Assembly: GCF_001412655.1 (NCBI RefSeq)
Contig: NZ_CP012996.1
Location: 5,022,001 to 5,086,000, forward strand
DNA length: 64,000 nt
DNA from: Pedobacter sp. PACM 27299
GTDB lineage: Bacteria > Bacteroidota > Bacteroidia > Sphingobacteriales > Sphingobacteriaceae
Reading direction: 5' to 3'
Shown: positions 9,157 to 18,725 of the stretch, piece by piece
How the letters are laid out: every line of letters begins with the position of its first letter
Position numbering within the stretch: the first letter of the stretch is position 1
Made by a program: the position numbers and the translations under genes
Notes under the pieces: generated by a model
What the model was told of the DNA's origin: nothing
The model's database searches: none
What the model saw: the letters and a program-made list of their open reading frames with translations, nothing else

Positions 9157-10797
9157 TTAATAAGTATATCCTGGATTTTGAGTCATGTTTGGATTGGTCT
9201 GGATCTCTGAATAAGGGATCGGGAACAGGTAGTTTTTCGAAACATCGAACACGGAAGGTGCAATATCCAATACGGTGTAACTGAATGTAGCATCTGGATT
9301 TCTTATGATATTCATTCCTTTTACCGGGCTGTTCATCACCTGTCCGGCAATCTTCCACCTTCTGATGTCCCAAAACCTTTGCTCTTCGAAAGCCATCTCA
9401 ATGCGTCGTTCATTTCTGATGAGTGTACGCAGCTCAGTCTGCGTAATTCCAGCAGGAATTCCATAACGGTTGTCCGCAGCAGCAGTTATGCCTGCACGTT
9501 TCCTGATCGCAATGATCGCATCTACCGCGTCATTAACTGGTCCGCTTGCTTCGTTCAAAGCTTCTGCATAGTTCAACAGCATTTCTGCATAGCGGAATAA
9601 GATCACATGGTGATTTTGATTGCTATAGGTACCTGAACTTTCAAATTTTCCCATGAACTTGCGCAGGTAGTATCCGGTTTTTGTTTGTGTTCTGCTGCCT
9701 CCTGGACGGTCCTTACCCCCATTAAAAGTCTCCACAGGCCTATTCAGCCATTTGGTGGTATTGAACATGATCGTGGCTGCAAACCTATTGTCTCTATTGA
9801 CATAAGGATTTGCCGGATCATAATTTGAACCTGCTTCTCCAGGCATTTTACCGTTTTTCATCAGGAAAGCATCTACCAGATTCTGCGAAGGGCTTGTATT
9901 TCCAGTACCATCGGTATACCCGATCGGCCCATTGTAAAGTTCTACCGTCTGACTTTGCGCCTGCTCTTTCATGAAAATAATCTCCGCATGTTTCACCGAA
10001 TTGAAGAGTGCAATAAAGTCGGTACCTAAGCTGTAATTACCCAAAGTCATCACGTCTTTTGCAGCATTTGCAGCTGCAGTCCAGCGCTGTACATCTCCAG
10101 TAGGATTCCATAAAGGGCTGGCTCGATACAGCAATACTCTTGATTTCAAAGCCAATGCAGCTCCTTTATTTGCGCGTCCAATGTTTTGATCTACCACAGC
10201 TGCAGGAAGTAATAGATCTTTTACCGCTTCAATTTCTGAAAGGATATAATCATAGCATTCATCTGCAGTGTTCCTTTTAAGGTTGAGGTTGTCGTTAAGG
10301 CCATAAACTTTATCGCCTAATAGTGGAACCCCTCCCCAGCGTTTCAACAGCTCGAAATAGAAATAAGCACGAAGGAATCTCGCTTCGGCTCTCCATTGCA
10401 CTTTCAAAGCTGCGGTAGTAGGCACCACATCAATCTTACTCAGGAAAATATTCGCTCTGCGGATTCCTGTATAATTTTTCACCCATTGGTTGTCGATTAC
10501 ATTCTGACCGGAAAGCAGTCCTGTTCTAAACCCTTCTACCATACTTCCATCTTGTGAAGACACTGCATCATCGGTTCCAGCATCAAGGAAGGCAGTCAGC
10601 AGCCGGTTGTAACCATCAGGTAATTGCAGATAAGTACCATTTAGAAATTGCTTTGCATAATCTGCATTTTTATCGATCTCATCGAAAACCAGGTCTTCAT
10701 GAATTCTTTCCAGTGGTTCTAGTTCCACTGATTTTGAGCAGGAAGCCAAAATGACAACCAGGCCAAGTCCTGTAATTATATGTTTTACATTCTTCAT
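9157..10797 (-). CDS. SusD/RagB-like glycan-binding lipoprotein (first pair)
   Basis: A 546-residue lipoprotein with lipobox LASC, acylated Cys20. Family hallmarks: AEARFLRAYFYFELLKRWGG at about 135-154, LLNYAEALNEA near residue 410, and the C-terminal LIRNERRIEMAFEEQRFWDI followed by FPIPYSEIQTNPN. It should bind oligosaccharide on the cell surface and cap the SusC encoded 18 bp upstream. The stop codon is 25 bp from the next susC start. It shares the fold but little detailed sequence with the 4329-6071 SusD. Confidence 0.94.
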   Translation of the reverse strand: MKNVKHIITGLGLVVILASCSKSVELEPLERIHEDLVFDEIDKNADYAKQFLNGTYLQLPDGYNRLLTAFLDAGTDDAVSSQDGSMVEGFRTGLLSGQNVIDNQWVKNYTGIRRANIFLSKIDVVPTTAALKVQWRAEARFLRAYFYFELLKRWGGVPLLGDKVYGLNDNLNLKRNTADECYDYILSEIEAVKDLLLPAAVVDQNIGRANKGAALALKSRVLLYRASPLWNPTGDVQRWTAAANAAKDVMTLGNYSLGTDFIALFNSVKHAEIIFMKEQAQSQTVELYNGPIGYTDGTGNTSPSQNLVDAFLMKNGKMPGEAGSNYDPANPYVNRDNRFAATIMFNTTKWLNRPVETFNGGKDRPGGSRTQTKTGYYLRKFMGKFESSGTYSNQNHHVILFRYAEMLLNYAEALNEASGPVNDAVDAIIAIRKRAGITAAADNRYGIPAGITQTELRTLIRNERRIEMAFEEQRFWDIRRWKIAGQVMNSPVKGMNIIRNPDATFSYTVLDIAPSVFDVSKNYLFPIPYSEIQTNPNMTQNPGYTY

Positions 10798-10815
10798 TAC
10801 TATTCTTTCGTAGGG

Positions 10816-13686
10816 TTAAAATTGTAGGTTGATACCAAGATTGAATACACGCTGGTTTGGATAATCCCAGGCTACTACCTCAGGATCTACCCTATCCAGA
10901 CCAGTGAAAGTGAGCAAGTTAGTCCCATTCACAAAGATTCTGGCCCGGTCGATTTTCACAAAGCTGATCCAGCGTTGCGGCAGTGAATAAGCCAGTTCCG
11001 CATTTTTCAGGCGGAGATAGCTGCCGTTTTTCAACCAGAAAGAAGAAGGACGCTGGTTGTTCATATTGGTCCCTACCGTTAAGCGTGGATAGGTCGCTGT
11101 TGCTGCGGTTTCTGGCGTCCAGCGGTCCAGATGATGGGTAAAGGCTTGTCCATAACCTCCTACGCCCACCGATTGGAATTCATAGGTACCGGCACCCATT
11201 ACATACACATTTCTATTGGTTACAGCATTCCAAACCATAGAAAATTCAAAACCTTTATAGTTGAAACCTGCCGTCAGTCCGTAAAGCACCATTGGATTGG
11301 TACTGCCTATTGCCTGCTCATCGAACACATTAATCACCCCATCGCCATTCAGGTCTTTATACCTGATGTCGCCCGGTACTGCTTTGTAGCCATCAATTTT
11401 TGCAGAATTGTCGATTTCGGCCTGGTTGTTAAAGAAACCATCAGCTACCATCCCGAAAGGCTGTCCGACTGGCAAACCGGTTCTTCTCATCCAATCGTAA
11501 GGTCTGATGACTTCATCCATAAAATCGACCCTGCTCTTACTAAAGGAAACATTAGCATTTACAAACCAGTTTACATTACCCGTTTTCTCGAAAAAACCAG
11601 CTGTTAATTCTATACCGCTATAGGTTCTCTTCCCTATGTTTTCATCTGGTCTGCTGTTTCCCAAAATAGCGCTTGCATTGGTACCACGCTGCTGTAATAA
11701 GTCTGAATATTTATTTTGATAATATTCTGCACTGAACTGCATTTTGTTCTGAAAAGCAGCAATGTCTACTCCCAGATTCAGTTTATTGACACTTTCCCAG
11801 GTAATATTAGGATTGGCCAATTGCGCCTCTACCATAGAACTTGTACCTGTGGCTGGAGATCCAAAGTAAACACTGCTGAAGCTATTGTAAAATTGGTCAT
11901 ATACGTAGTAACCGGCACCGGAATTGTCGCCGCTCTTCCCATAACTCCCCCTGATTTTAAGCTGATTTAAAGCGGTCACAGATTTCAGAAAATCTTCTTT
12001 TGAGATATCCCATCCCAAACCTGCTGCAGGGAAAAATCCCCACTGGTGGTTCTTTGGATACCTATTCATGCCCATGTAGGAACTTACCAATTCTACAAAA
12101 TACTTTTTGCTGTAATTGTATTGAAACCTGCCAGCAATCGCATTGTTGTTCAGACTTAAATCTGATCCGGTGATCAGGTTATCACTATTAAAATTAAGGG
12201 AAGCATTGATTTCATGTTTTCCGAAAACCTGGTCATAGCCAGCCAGCATTTCTGCATAGATCTGCCTGTTGGTCAGTTCTATCGATGAAGTGTTATTCTG
12301 TGAACCATCCGTTCCGTATTTATTGATGATGGGCTTGCCAGCAGGATTAGCTAGATATTCATAAACTGCAAAAGACTTACTCCTATTGATTAGCTCTGAA
12401 TAATAAGTATTAAATGAGCCTTTTCCTTTGATGTACAAGCCATCCAATACCCCATCTAATTTTTGCCTTAAACTCAAGTCTACTCCAAGATTTCGATTAT
12501 AACTCGGGCGGTAACCGGAACCAACTACCTGACCATACAAATTGTAATTGAATTGCTGATTTCCCCCAAAAGAGCCATCAGGATTCAGTATCGGGTACGC
12601 ATTATTTGGCGTTCTCAATAAACTAGCATAGATGAGATCTGATCCTCTAATCCCACTTAGATTTGCATCTAGTGCCCCTGGTTCATTGCCATTTCTTATT
12701 CTGCCGAAGATATTCAGCGACAGCAATAGGTTTTTAGTCAGGTCCGCATCGATGTTTGTTCTAAAACCATAGCGTTTATATGAGTTATTTGTTTCATAGC
12801 TGTTTCGTTTTGGATCAGATACAAAGAAACCATCCTGGTTCAGGTAATCCAGATCCACAAAGTAACGTGCAGTTTCATTTCCACCTGAAAAGTTCAGATT
12901 ATACCGCTGGATAGCTGCTTTCTTCTTTAAAATGGCATCGTACCAATCCACATTGGGATAAGCAATCGGATCTGAGCCATTTCGGTATTTTTCGATCGCC
13001 TCCGCCGTATAAATCGGCTGTTTGCCATCATTTACTAAAGCCTCATTAAAAAGCGTCGAATAATTCGCAGCATTCAGGAATGAAGGGCTATTGAGCTGTT
13101 TCTGAATAGACGTTTGAGCGGTAAAAGAGATTTTTCTTGGCGCAATACCTCCTCTTTTAGTTTCAATCAGGATCACCCCATTTCCACCTCTCATGCCATA
13201 CATCGCCGTAGCCAGGGCATCTTTTAATACAGATACCGAAGCAATCTGTTCCGGGTCAACATTGGTTAAATTTCTAGGTACTCCATCTACCAATACCAAT
13301 GGCGTCCGGCCTCTTAAAGAAATAGATGGCGCATCATCGCCAGGTTTGGCAGAAGTCTGACTGATGTAAAGACCGGCGAATTTACCATACAGAGCCGATT
13401 CTACCTGTGAAACCGGAAAGCTGAGTAATTCATTGCCGCTGATTACCGCCTGTGATTGTAAGACCTGTTCTTTGCGCTGTTTCCCAAACAATACTGGCAA
13501 TTGGGCATCCGGAAGGTGATAGCCATAAGAACTCTTTACTGCCTTTCGGGCAGAGTCATTTAGCGCTTTCTTATTGAAAGTACTGTCCTGGGCTTGTGCA
13601 AATGCGCGCTGATGAACGCTTGCTGCAGTAAAGCAGAGGATACACAATCCCAAATTTTTAAATGAATAGCGTAGTTTTTCTTTCAT
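10816..13686 (-). CDS. SusC/RagA-type TonB-dependent transporter without the usual N-terminal regulatory domain
   Basis: The chosen start at 13686 (MKEKLRYSF) puts a signal peptide at residues 1-30 (QRAFAQ); an in-frame ATG 13 codons upstream would bury it. The protein has 956 residues. After the signal peptide there are only about 50 residues before the plug (QAVISGNELLSFPVSQVESA through GNGVILIETKRGG), so the carboxypeptidase-regulatory-like domain found in most SusC proteins, including its downstream paralogue, is absent. The barrel ends RVFNLGINLQF. A DLNGDGVINVFDE loop is conserved. It is the first gene of the operon; a promoter candidate and a leader hairpin lie upstream. Function: TonB-driven import of glycan fragments with the SusD encoded 18 bp downstream. 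Confidence 0.93.
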   Translation of the reverse strand: MKEKLRYSFKNLGLCILCFTAASVHQRAFAQAQDSTFNKKALNDSARKAVKSSYGYHLPDAQLPVLFGKQRKEQVLQSQAVISGNELLSFPVSQVESALYGKFAGLYISQTSAKPGDDAPSISLRGRTPLVLVDGVPRNLTNVDPEQIASVSVLKDALATAMYGMRGGNGVILIETKRGGIAPRKISFTAQTSIQKQLNSPSFLNAANYSTLFNEALVNDGKQPIYTAEAIEKYRNGSDPIAYPNVDWYDAILKKKAAIQRYNLNFSGGNETARYFVDLDYLNQDGFFVSDPKRNSYETNNSYKRYGFRTNIDADLTKNLLLSLNIFGRIRNGNEPGALDANLSGIRGSDLIYASLLRTPNNAYPILNPDGSFGGNQQFNYNLYGQVVGSGYRPSYNRNLGVDLSLRQKLDGVLDGLYIKGKGSFNTYYSELINRSKSFAVYEYLANPAGKPIINKYGTDGSQNNTSSIELTNRQIYAEMLAGYDQVFGKHEINASLNFNSDNLITGSDLSLNNNAIAGRFQYNYSKKYFVELVSSYMGMNRYPKNHQWGFFPAAGLGWDISKEDFLKSVTALNQLKIRGSYGKSGDNSGAGYYVYDQFYNSFSSVYFGSPATGTSSMVEAQLANPNITWESVNKLNLGVDIAAFQNKMQFSAEYYQNKYSDLLQQRGTNASAILGNSRPDENIGKRTYSGIELTAGFFEKTGNVNWFVNANVSFSKSRVDFMDEVIRPYDWMRRTGLPVGQPFGMVADGFFNNQAEIDNSAKIDGYKAVPGDIRYKDLNGDGVINVFDEQAIGSTNPMVLYGLTAGFNYKGFEFSMVWNAVTNRNVYVMGAGTYEFQSVGVGGYGQAFTHHLDRWTPETAATATYPRLTVGTNMNNQRPSSFWLKNGSYLRLKNAELAYSLPQRWISFVKIDRARIFVNGTNLLTFTGLDRVDPEVVAWDYPNQRVFNLGINLQF

Positions 13687-13746
13687 ATATATGGTGTTAG
13701 GTTTAGGCGGGAGATAATTATGCATCAGTCAAAAGAGAGCATGCTT

Positions 13747-13785
13747 CAGCGGGGGGATACGCAAGGATGAAAGATCCCCTCGCTG
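13747..13785 (-). promoter_or_regulatory. Leader hairpin upstream of the first susC
   Basis: A 12-bp near-perfect inverted repeat (13747-13758 with 13774-13785, one non-identical pair) with a 15-base loop, GC-rich in an AT-rich gap. It would lie in the 5' untranslated leader of the susC mRNA if the promoter at 13821-13851 is used. On the minus strand it is followed by TCTCTTTT, so it could act as an attenuator or stabiliser. No function is known. Confidence 0.5.
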
Positions 13786-13820
13786 CTGCTACCACACAGC
13801 GGGCGAAGGGTAATCCAACC

Positions 13821-13851
13821 TAAACGTATTTTAATTATTTGCTGATCAAAA
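13821..13851 (-). promoter_or_regulatory. Candidate promoter of the sus operon
   Basis: Reading the minus strand, TTTTG (13851-13847) is followed after 18 bases by TACGTTTA (13828-13821). This is close to the Bacteroidota consensus TTG-N19-TAnnTTTG (last base differs). The predicted start of transcription is near 13814, giving a leader of about 128 bases. Confidence 0.5.
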
Positions 13852-13884
13852 GAAATCGGGGAGTAAAAAGAAGGTTTTTCATAG

Positions 13885-13913
13885 TTTGGTTTATGTTTTT
13901 TGGTTAAACCAAA
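13885..13913. promoter_or_regulatory. Candidate HTCS operator
   Basis: Three copies of one heptamer occur in 29 bp: TTTGGTT at 13885-13891, TTTGGTT at 13899-13905 and the inverse AACCAAA at 13907-13913. They lie upstream of the sus promoter and between it and the divergent regulator, where an AraC-type output domain would be expected to bind. The assignment to the HTCS is inference. Confidence 0.4.
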
Positions 13914-14056
13914 GCTGTAGGAATATTATTTTTTAAAAGATGATTATTCTAAAAGAAAGGGTAGAAAAATCAAAAATCAGGGGGGAATAAGGATGAATAA
14001 TCAGATATTCATAGCTTTAAATACTAACCATTCATAAACTCGGGGGAGGAAAAATC

Positions 14057-17000
14057 ATGATATTCAATAAAAGGGGCTTTTGCATCGCATTGCTTTCCTT
14101 TCTTGTTTTATTGCCGGCTATAGCCTGCGCTCAGCAACAGCTGCGTTTTGGTAACATGACCCTGGAACAAGGCTTATCCCAAAACTCTGTCATGGCGATC
14201 AGTCAGGACGAGCAGCAGCTGCTTTGGTTTGGCACCAAACATGGATTAAACCGCTACGATGGTTACCAGTTTAAAGTCTATAAAAATAATCCAAAAGACA
14301 CCAACAGCATTTCAAGTGATGAGATTACTGCCACCCTCAGCGATTCAAAAGGGATACTTTGGGTGGGGACAGTAAACGGCCTGAACAGGTATGATGCAAA
14401 GAAAGATAACTTTCAACGGATATTTTATCAGTCCAAAAACAAAAAAGGATTGAGTAGTAATAGCATTGAACATATTTATGAAGATCCACAAGGGAATATT
14501 TGGGTGGGAACTTTACGTGGTGCAAACCTGCTGACAGATCGCAATAAAAATGAGTTTCAGTCTTTTCTATTTAAGGATGACGGGAACAACCGTGGAATAA
14601 ACAATGTATATTCCATCATCCGGCAAAAAGATGGAGCGGTTTGGCTGGCTACTTTAAACGGATTAATCCGCATGAACCTAAAACCAGGAAAATTCAGCTA
14701 TGAGGTTTTCCACTATGACGGCGGTAAACCCGGAACGATCAGCTCCAATTACATCACCAGTTTGCAAGTAGATAAACAGCAAAATTTATGGGTGGGTACT
14801 GACAATGGTTTAAACCTTTTTCATCCGGCAAGCCAATCTTTTATCACCTATAAACATAATGAAAACAGCAACTCTATTGTCCACAACGACATTAGAGAAA
14901 TTATGCTGAACAGAAATGGAACATTATGGATTGGCACTCAGGAAGGTTTGAGTATCCTCGATCCACAGCAAAAAACCTTTAGTAATTATCTCCATGACCC
15001 AGAGAAAAAGGGTAGTCTAAGCCATAATTCTATACATAGCATTTATCAGGACCGCAACAATAGCATTTGGATCGGCACCTTTTATGGCGGCGTAAACATC
15101 ATTCATCCTTTTGCGACGCAATTCCATGCCTCCAAAAACAGTCGGTTAAGGCCAAGTATCAGCAGTAATATTGTCAGTTCTATTGTAGAAGATGCACAGC
15201 ATAACCTGTGGATTGGAACGGAAGGCGGGGGGTTAAACTACTTCAACCGCAGCAACAATACCTATACGGCCTATAAAATCAACCTGAATGACAAAGCTGG
15301 ACTAACCTCCAACCTCATCAAAACTATTTGTAAAGACAAAGCCGGAAATTTACTCATCGGTACGCACCATGGCGGATTAAACTTTTTCAACACCAGCAAC
15401 AAGAGCTTTCAGCACATCATCAATATTAAGGACAGCAGCAATGCGCCTAGTACAGCCGAAATTATCGCCATCTGCGCCACCAGCGATCAGAATATTTGGG
15501 TGGGTACTTATAGCGGACTCAATCTGCTGAAAACGGTAAATGGCCGTTATGAAAGTCAGACCCGCAAAAGTCAGGTAGAAAATAAGCTGCAAAGTAAAAG
15601 GATCCAATTTCTTTATGAAGATCGGGACAAAAACCTATGGATAGGCACACAAGCAGGCCTATACGCCTATGATCTAATCGGCAAAACCCTCCGCTCCTTC
15701 TTAAAAGATAAAGGAAATCCTGGCAAATTACAGTCGGACTATATCAATTGTATCGTCCAAATTTCCGATGGAAACCTAGCTGTAGGCACCTATTTTGGTG
15801 GACTGAGCATTTACAATCCGCAAAGCGGAGAATTTAAAACTTATACCGAAAAAGAAGGACTTTCCAATAATAATGTTCTGGGTATTATTGAAGACGACCA
15901 GCATAATTTATGGATCAGTACCGATCATGGTTTATCAAAATTCGATCAGAAGACGAAGACCTTCAGGATTTATACCAAAAGTGATGGTCTTGCAGGAAAT
16001 GATTTCAATGTCAGGTCTTACTTTAAAGATAGCGCTGGCGAGCTTTTCTTTGGTGGATACAATGGCTTAACGTCATTCTTTCCAGTGCAAATAGAAATCA
16101 ACCGCCAAACCAACCCGATCATTTTTACCGGCCTGAAATTATTCAATAGACCTGTGACTGTAGATGGCCCTGATCAGCTGTTAAAAGAAGACATCAGCAG
16201 CAGTAAAAGCATTACTTTTGAACACGATCAAAACCATTTCACCATCGGTTTTGCCCTGTTAAATTACATCAAACCGGATAAAAACAGGTATTCCTATAAA
16301 CTGGAGAACTACGATGAAGAATGGAATGAGGTGAGCAACCCTTTTGCAACTTATACGAATCTACCCTCCGGTGCCTATACCTTTCTGGTCAAAGGAAAAA
16401 ATAATGATGGCACACCCGGCGGCAGTGTGGCCAGTATAGACATCCATATCCTACCTCCTATTTGGGCGCGTTGGTGGGCTTATTGCGTCTATGCGCTGAT
16501 CATTTCCATTATTTTATTCCTGGGTGTGCGCTATCTGATCATTCGGGCTTTACTCAAAAGATCGGAAGACATCCAGCAGATGAAGCTGAGTTTCTTCACC
16601 AATATATCCCATGAAATCAGGACACCATTGACGCTCATTCTTGGGCCTTTAGAAAACTTATTGAAAAATACAGAAAGTCAGCATGACCTCCACAAACAAG
16701 TGCTGCCCATTAAAAACAATGCCGACAGGTTGATGCGTCTCATTACCGAACTAATGGATTTTAGAAAAGCTGATTCCGGCTATCTAAAACTCAATATCGG
16801 TCCCGAAAACATCGTCAGTTTCAGTAAAGAGATCTTCTATGCTTTTCAGCACCTCGCCATCAGCAGGAATATCCGTTATACATTTAATAGTACTGACGAT
16901 CCTATTCTCCTATATTTTGATAAAGTACAAATGGAGAAGGTATTATTCAACCTGCTCAGTAATGCCTTTAAATTTACAGACGATCAAGGCGCAATCTCTC

Positions 17001-18256
17001 TTTCTATTGATGATCAAGGCGATGCTGTGGAAATCAAAATCCGCGACAATGGAAAAGGGATTCCTTATGAGAGTCAGAATAAATTATTCAGCAATTTTTT
17101 CCAGGTAGATGAGCAGGGCTCTAATCACATCGGATCCGGGATTGGACTGGCACTCTCTAAAAGCGTAGTAGAAGCACATCATGGAAAAATTGAGATTAAA
17201 AGTAATGTGGCCAGCCCTGTAAGAGCGGGGGATACTTATTTTACCGTAAAACTGAAAAAAGGTAAAGCCCATTTCAAAGCGGAACAGCTTCAGGAAAATC
17301 AAGTCCATGAATATTCAATTTCCTCTTTTACTAATCCTGCTGCAGTTAGTGCTACAACTGCTGTTTTTTCGACTCCCCCTGAACTGACTGCGGCAACATC
17401 TGCTCAGACTAATATTATAGCTGAAAACAAGCCGCAAAACGAAAGTACTAAGCAGTCTGTTTCCGGACCAGGAAAATCAATCCTAAGCGCTAAAGAAACT
17501 GTATTAATTGTAGAAGACAACCCAGAAATCAGAGATTTGATTGCCCATTTAATGAGACCACAGTACCAGGTGGAAGAAAGTGTAAATGGATTAAAAGGCT
17601 GGGAAGCGGCTATAGAATTACTACCAGACCTGATCATCTGCGACATTATGATGCCGGTAATGGATGGCTTAGAATTATGCAGAAGGTTAAAAACAGATGA
17701 GCGCACCAGCCATATCCCAGTGATTTTACTCACCGCCCGATCTTCACATATCCATCAAGTTAGTGGTCTGGAAACTGGCGCAGATGTTTATGTAACGAAA
17801 CCTTTCAGCACTGCCCTGCTCGAATTAAATGTTAGAAACTTATTGCAGTCCAGAGCGATGATGCGCCAGAAATATGCCCAGCAGATGACCTTACAGCCCC
17901 AAAATATTGTAATTGGCGCTACAGATCAGGTATTCATCGAAAAAGTCATGGCTTATATTGAGGCTAATCTGGCAGATCAGGAGGTTGGTGTTCCGGAATT
18001 GGCGGTAGATGTGGGGATGAGTCAGCCGGTATTGTATAAAAAGATACGCGCCATCACAGATCTATCGGTCAATGATTTTATTAAAACGATCCGACTAAAA
18101 AAAGCAGCGCAGTTGCTGGAGCATAAAGTATATACGATATCGGAAATCTCCTACCTGGTGGGGTTCAATGATCCCAAATATTTCAGCAGAGAGTTTAAAA
18201 AACAATATGGGGTTACGCCAAGGGTGTTTATCCAAAACTTACACGATAGCCCATAA
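14057..18256 (+). CDS. Hybrid two-component system sensor/regulator (HTCS)
   Basis: A 1399-residue one-protein signalling system that senses a glycan fragment in the periplasm and switches on the PUL. Order: signal peptide (1-25, AIACA), 14 visible Reg_prop blades of the W-[IV]-G-T-x2-G-L type (about 30-695, enough for two seven-bladed propellers), Y_Y_Y domain (about 715-795), one membrane segment (about 806-828), HisKA with phospho-acceptor His852 in NISHEIRTPL, HATPase_c (about 960-1080), an Ala/Thr/Ser-rich linker, a receiver domain with phospho-acceptor Asp1196 in ICDIMMPVMDG, and an AraC-type HTH (about 1295-1395, VGFNDPKYFSREFKK). All catalytic residues are present. It diverges from the sus operon across a 370-bp gap holding repeats that may be its binding sites. 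Confidence 0.96.
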   Translation: MIFNKRGFCIALLSFLVLLPAIACAQQQLRFGNMTLEQGLSQNSVMAISQDEQQLLWFGTKHGLNRYDGYQFKVYKNNPKDTNSISSDEITATLSDSKGILWVGTVNGLNRYDAKKDNFQRIFYQSKNKKGLSSNSIEHIYEDPQGNIWVGTLRGANLLTDRNKNEFQSFLFKDDGNNRGINNVYSIIRQKDGAVWLATLNGLIRMNLKPGKFSYEVFHYDGGKPGTISSNYITSLQVDKQQNLWVGTDNGLNLFHPASQSFITYKHNENSNSIVHNDIREIMLNRNGTLWIGTQEGLSILDPQQKTFSNYLHDPEKKGSLSHNSIHSIYQDRNNSIWIGTFYGGVNIIHPFATQFHASKNSRLRPSISSNIVSSIVEDAQHNLWIGTEGGGLNYFNRSNNTYTAYKINLNDKAGLTSNLIKTICKDKAGNLLIGTHHGGLNFFNTSNKSFQHIINIKDSSNAPSTAEIIAICATSDQNIWVGTYSGLNLLKTVNGRYESQTRKSQVENKLQSKRIQFLYEDRDKNLWIGTQAGLYAYDLIGKTLRSFLKDKGNPGKLQSDYINCIVQISDGNLAVGTYFGGLSIYNPQSGEFKTYTEKEGLSNNNVLGIIEDDQHNLWISTDHGLSKFDQKTKTFRIYTKSDGLAGNDFNVRSYFKDSAGELFFGGYNGLTSFFPVQIEINRQTNPIIFTGLKLFNRPVTVDGPDQLLKEDISSSKSITFEHDQNHFTIGFALLNYIKPDKNRYSYKLENYDEEWNEVSNPFATYTNLPSGAYTFLVKGKNNDGTPGGSVASIDIHILPPIWARWWAYCVYALIISIILFLGVRYLIIRALLKRSEDIQQMKLSFFTNISHEIRTPLTLILGPLENLLKNTESQHDLHKQVLPIKNNADRLMRLITELMDFRKADSGYLKLNIGPENIVSFSKEIFYAFQHLAISRNIRYTFNSTDDPILLYFDKVQMEKVLFNLLSNAFKFTDDQGAISLSIDDQGDAVEIKIRDNGKGIPYESQNKLFSNFFQVDEQGSNHIGSGIGLALSKSVVEAHHGKIEIKSNVASPVRAGDTYFTVKLKKGKAHFKAEQLQENQVHEYSISSFTNPAAVSATTAVFSTPPELTAATSAQTNIIAENKPQNESTKQSVSGPGKSILSAKETVLIVEDNPEIRDLIAHLMRPQYQVEESVNGLKGWEAAIELLPDLIICDIMMPVMDGLELCRRLKTDERTSHIPVILLTARSSHIHQVSGLETGADVYVTKPFSTALLELNVRNLLQSRAMMRQKYAQQMTLQPQNIVIGATDQVFIEKVMAYIEANLADQEVGVPELAVDVGMSQPVLYKKIRAITDLSVNDFIKTIRLKKAAQLLEHKVYTISEISYLVGFNDPKYFSREFKKQYGVTPRVFIQNLHDSP

Positions 18257-18294
18257 AAAAAGTTGAAGCCGGATTTCTCCAGCTTCAACTTTTT
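18257..18294. terminator. Bidirectional intrinsic terminator
   Basis: A perfect 13-bp stem (18257-18269 with 18282-18294) with A- and T-tracts forming part of the stem sits right after the HTCS stop. It also serves the convergent PEGA gene, whose stop is about 30 bp further on. Confidence 0.85.
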
Positions 18295-18326
18295 AAACCT
18301 CCCTGTTTAGGGGATGTTCTTATTTT

Positions 18327-18725
18327 TTAGTTCGCTTTAGCTGTTTCTTTAGCTTCTTTTGCTGGCGTTAACTTCACATCAATCACTTTAGGATCATATT
18401 TCATCATTGCACCTGTAGCTGCATCGATTCCCCAGCCAATAATGCCGAATAAGTTTAAAATTGCCACTGGATTAAAGGTAGTAGCAGGCTGTAAGAATTT
18501 TGCTTCATAACCGTCTTTTTTCAAGCTTACTGTTTGACCGGTAAAGCCTTTTTTAAGTCTAACGGCTGCTGGAGTTACTCCTGCAGAAATGCCATCTACT
18601 TCAATATCTGCTCCCGGAGGCGTCGATTGGATTTGAACTGTCTGCTTTGAACCTGTAAAAATAGTGGCGCAGCTAGAGAAAAGTAAAGTCACTGATAATG
18701 CTGAAATAGATAGAATTTTTTTCAC
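18327..18725 (-). CDS. PEGA-domain lipoprotein
   Basis: A 132-residue lipoprotein with lipobox LFSSC, Cys19. After the lipid anchor a PEGA domain runs from about 30 to 75 (VQIQSTPPGADIEVDGISAG and TPAAVRLKKG), a beta-rich module of surface proteins. A hydrophobic stretch follows (about 85-105, NPVAILNLFGIIGWGIDAAT), then a charged tail. Similar proteins in Bacteroidota have no assigned biochemical role. It is monocistronic by position. Confidence 0.8.
   Translation of the reverse strand: MKKILSISALSVTLLFSSCATIFTGSKQTVQIQSTPPGADIEVDGISAGVTPAAVRLKKGFTGQTVSLKKDGYEAKFLQPATTFNPVAILNLFGIIGWGIDAATGAMMKYDPKVIDVKLTPAKEAKETAKAN

Noticed and set aside
9137..9373. Open frames antisense or out of frame to large genes, for example within the SusC, SusD, RND pump and ABC-F genes
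   Set aside because: They overlap genes with strong family matches, have no domains and have a composition expected of shadow frames.
13726..14056. Possible structured riboswitch in the 5' leader of the sus operon
   Set aside because: Only a single strong hairpin is visible; no conserved junction or known ligand-binding motif.
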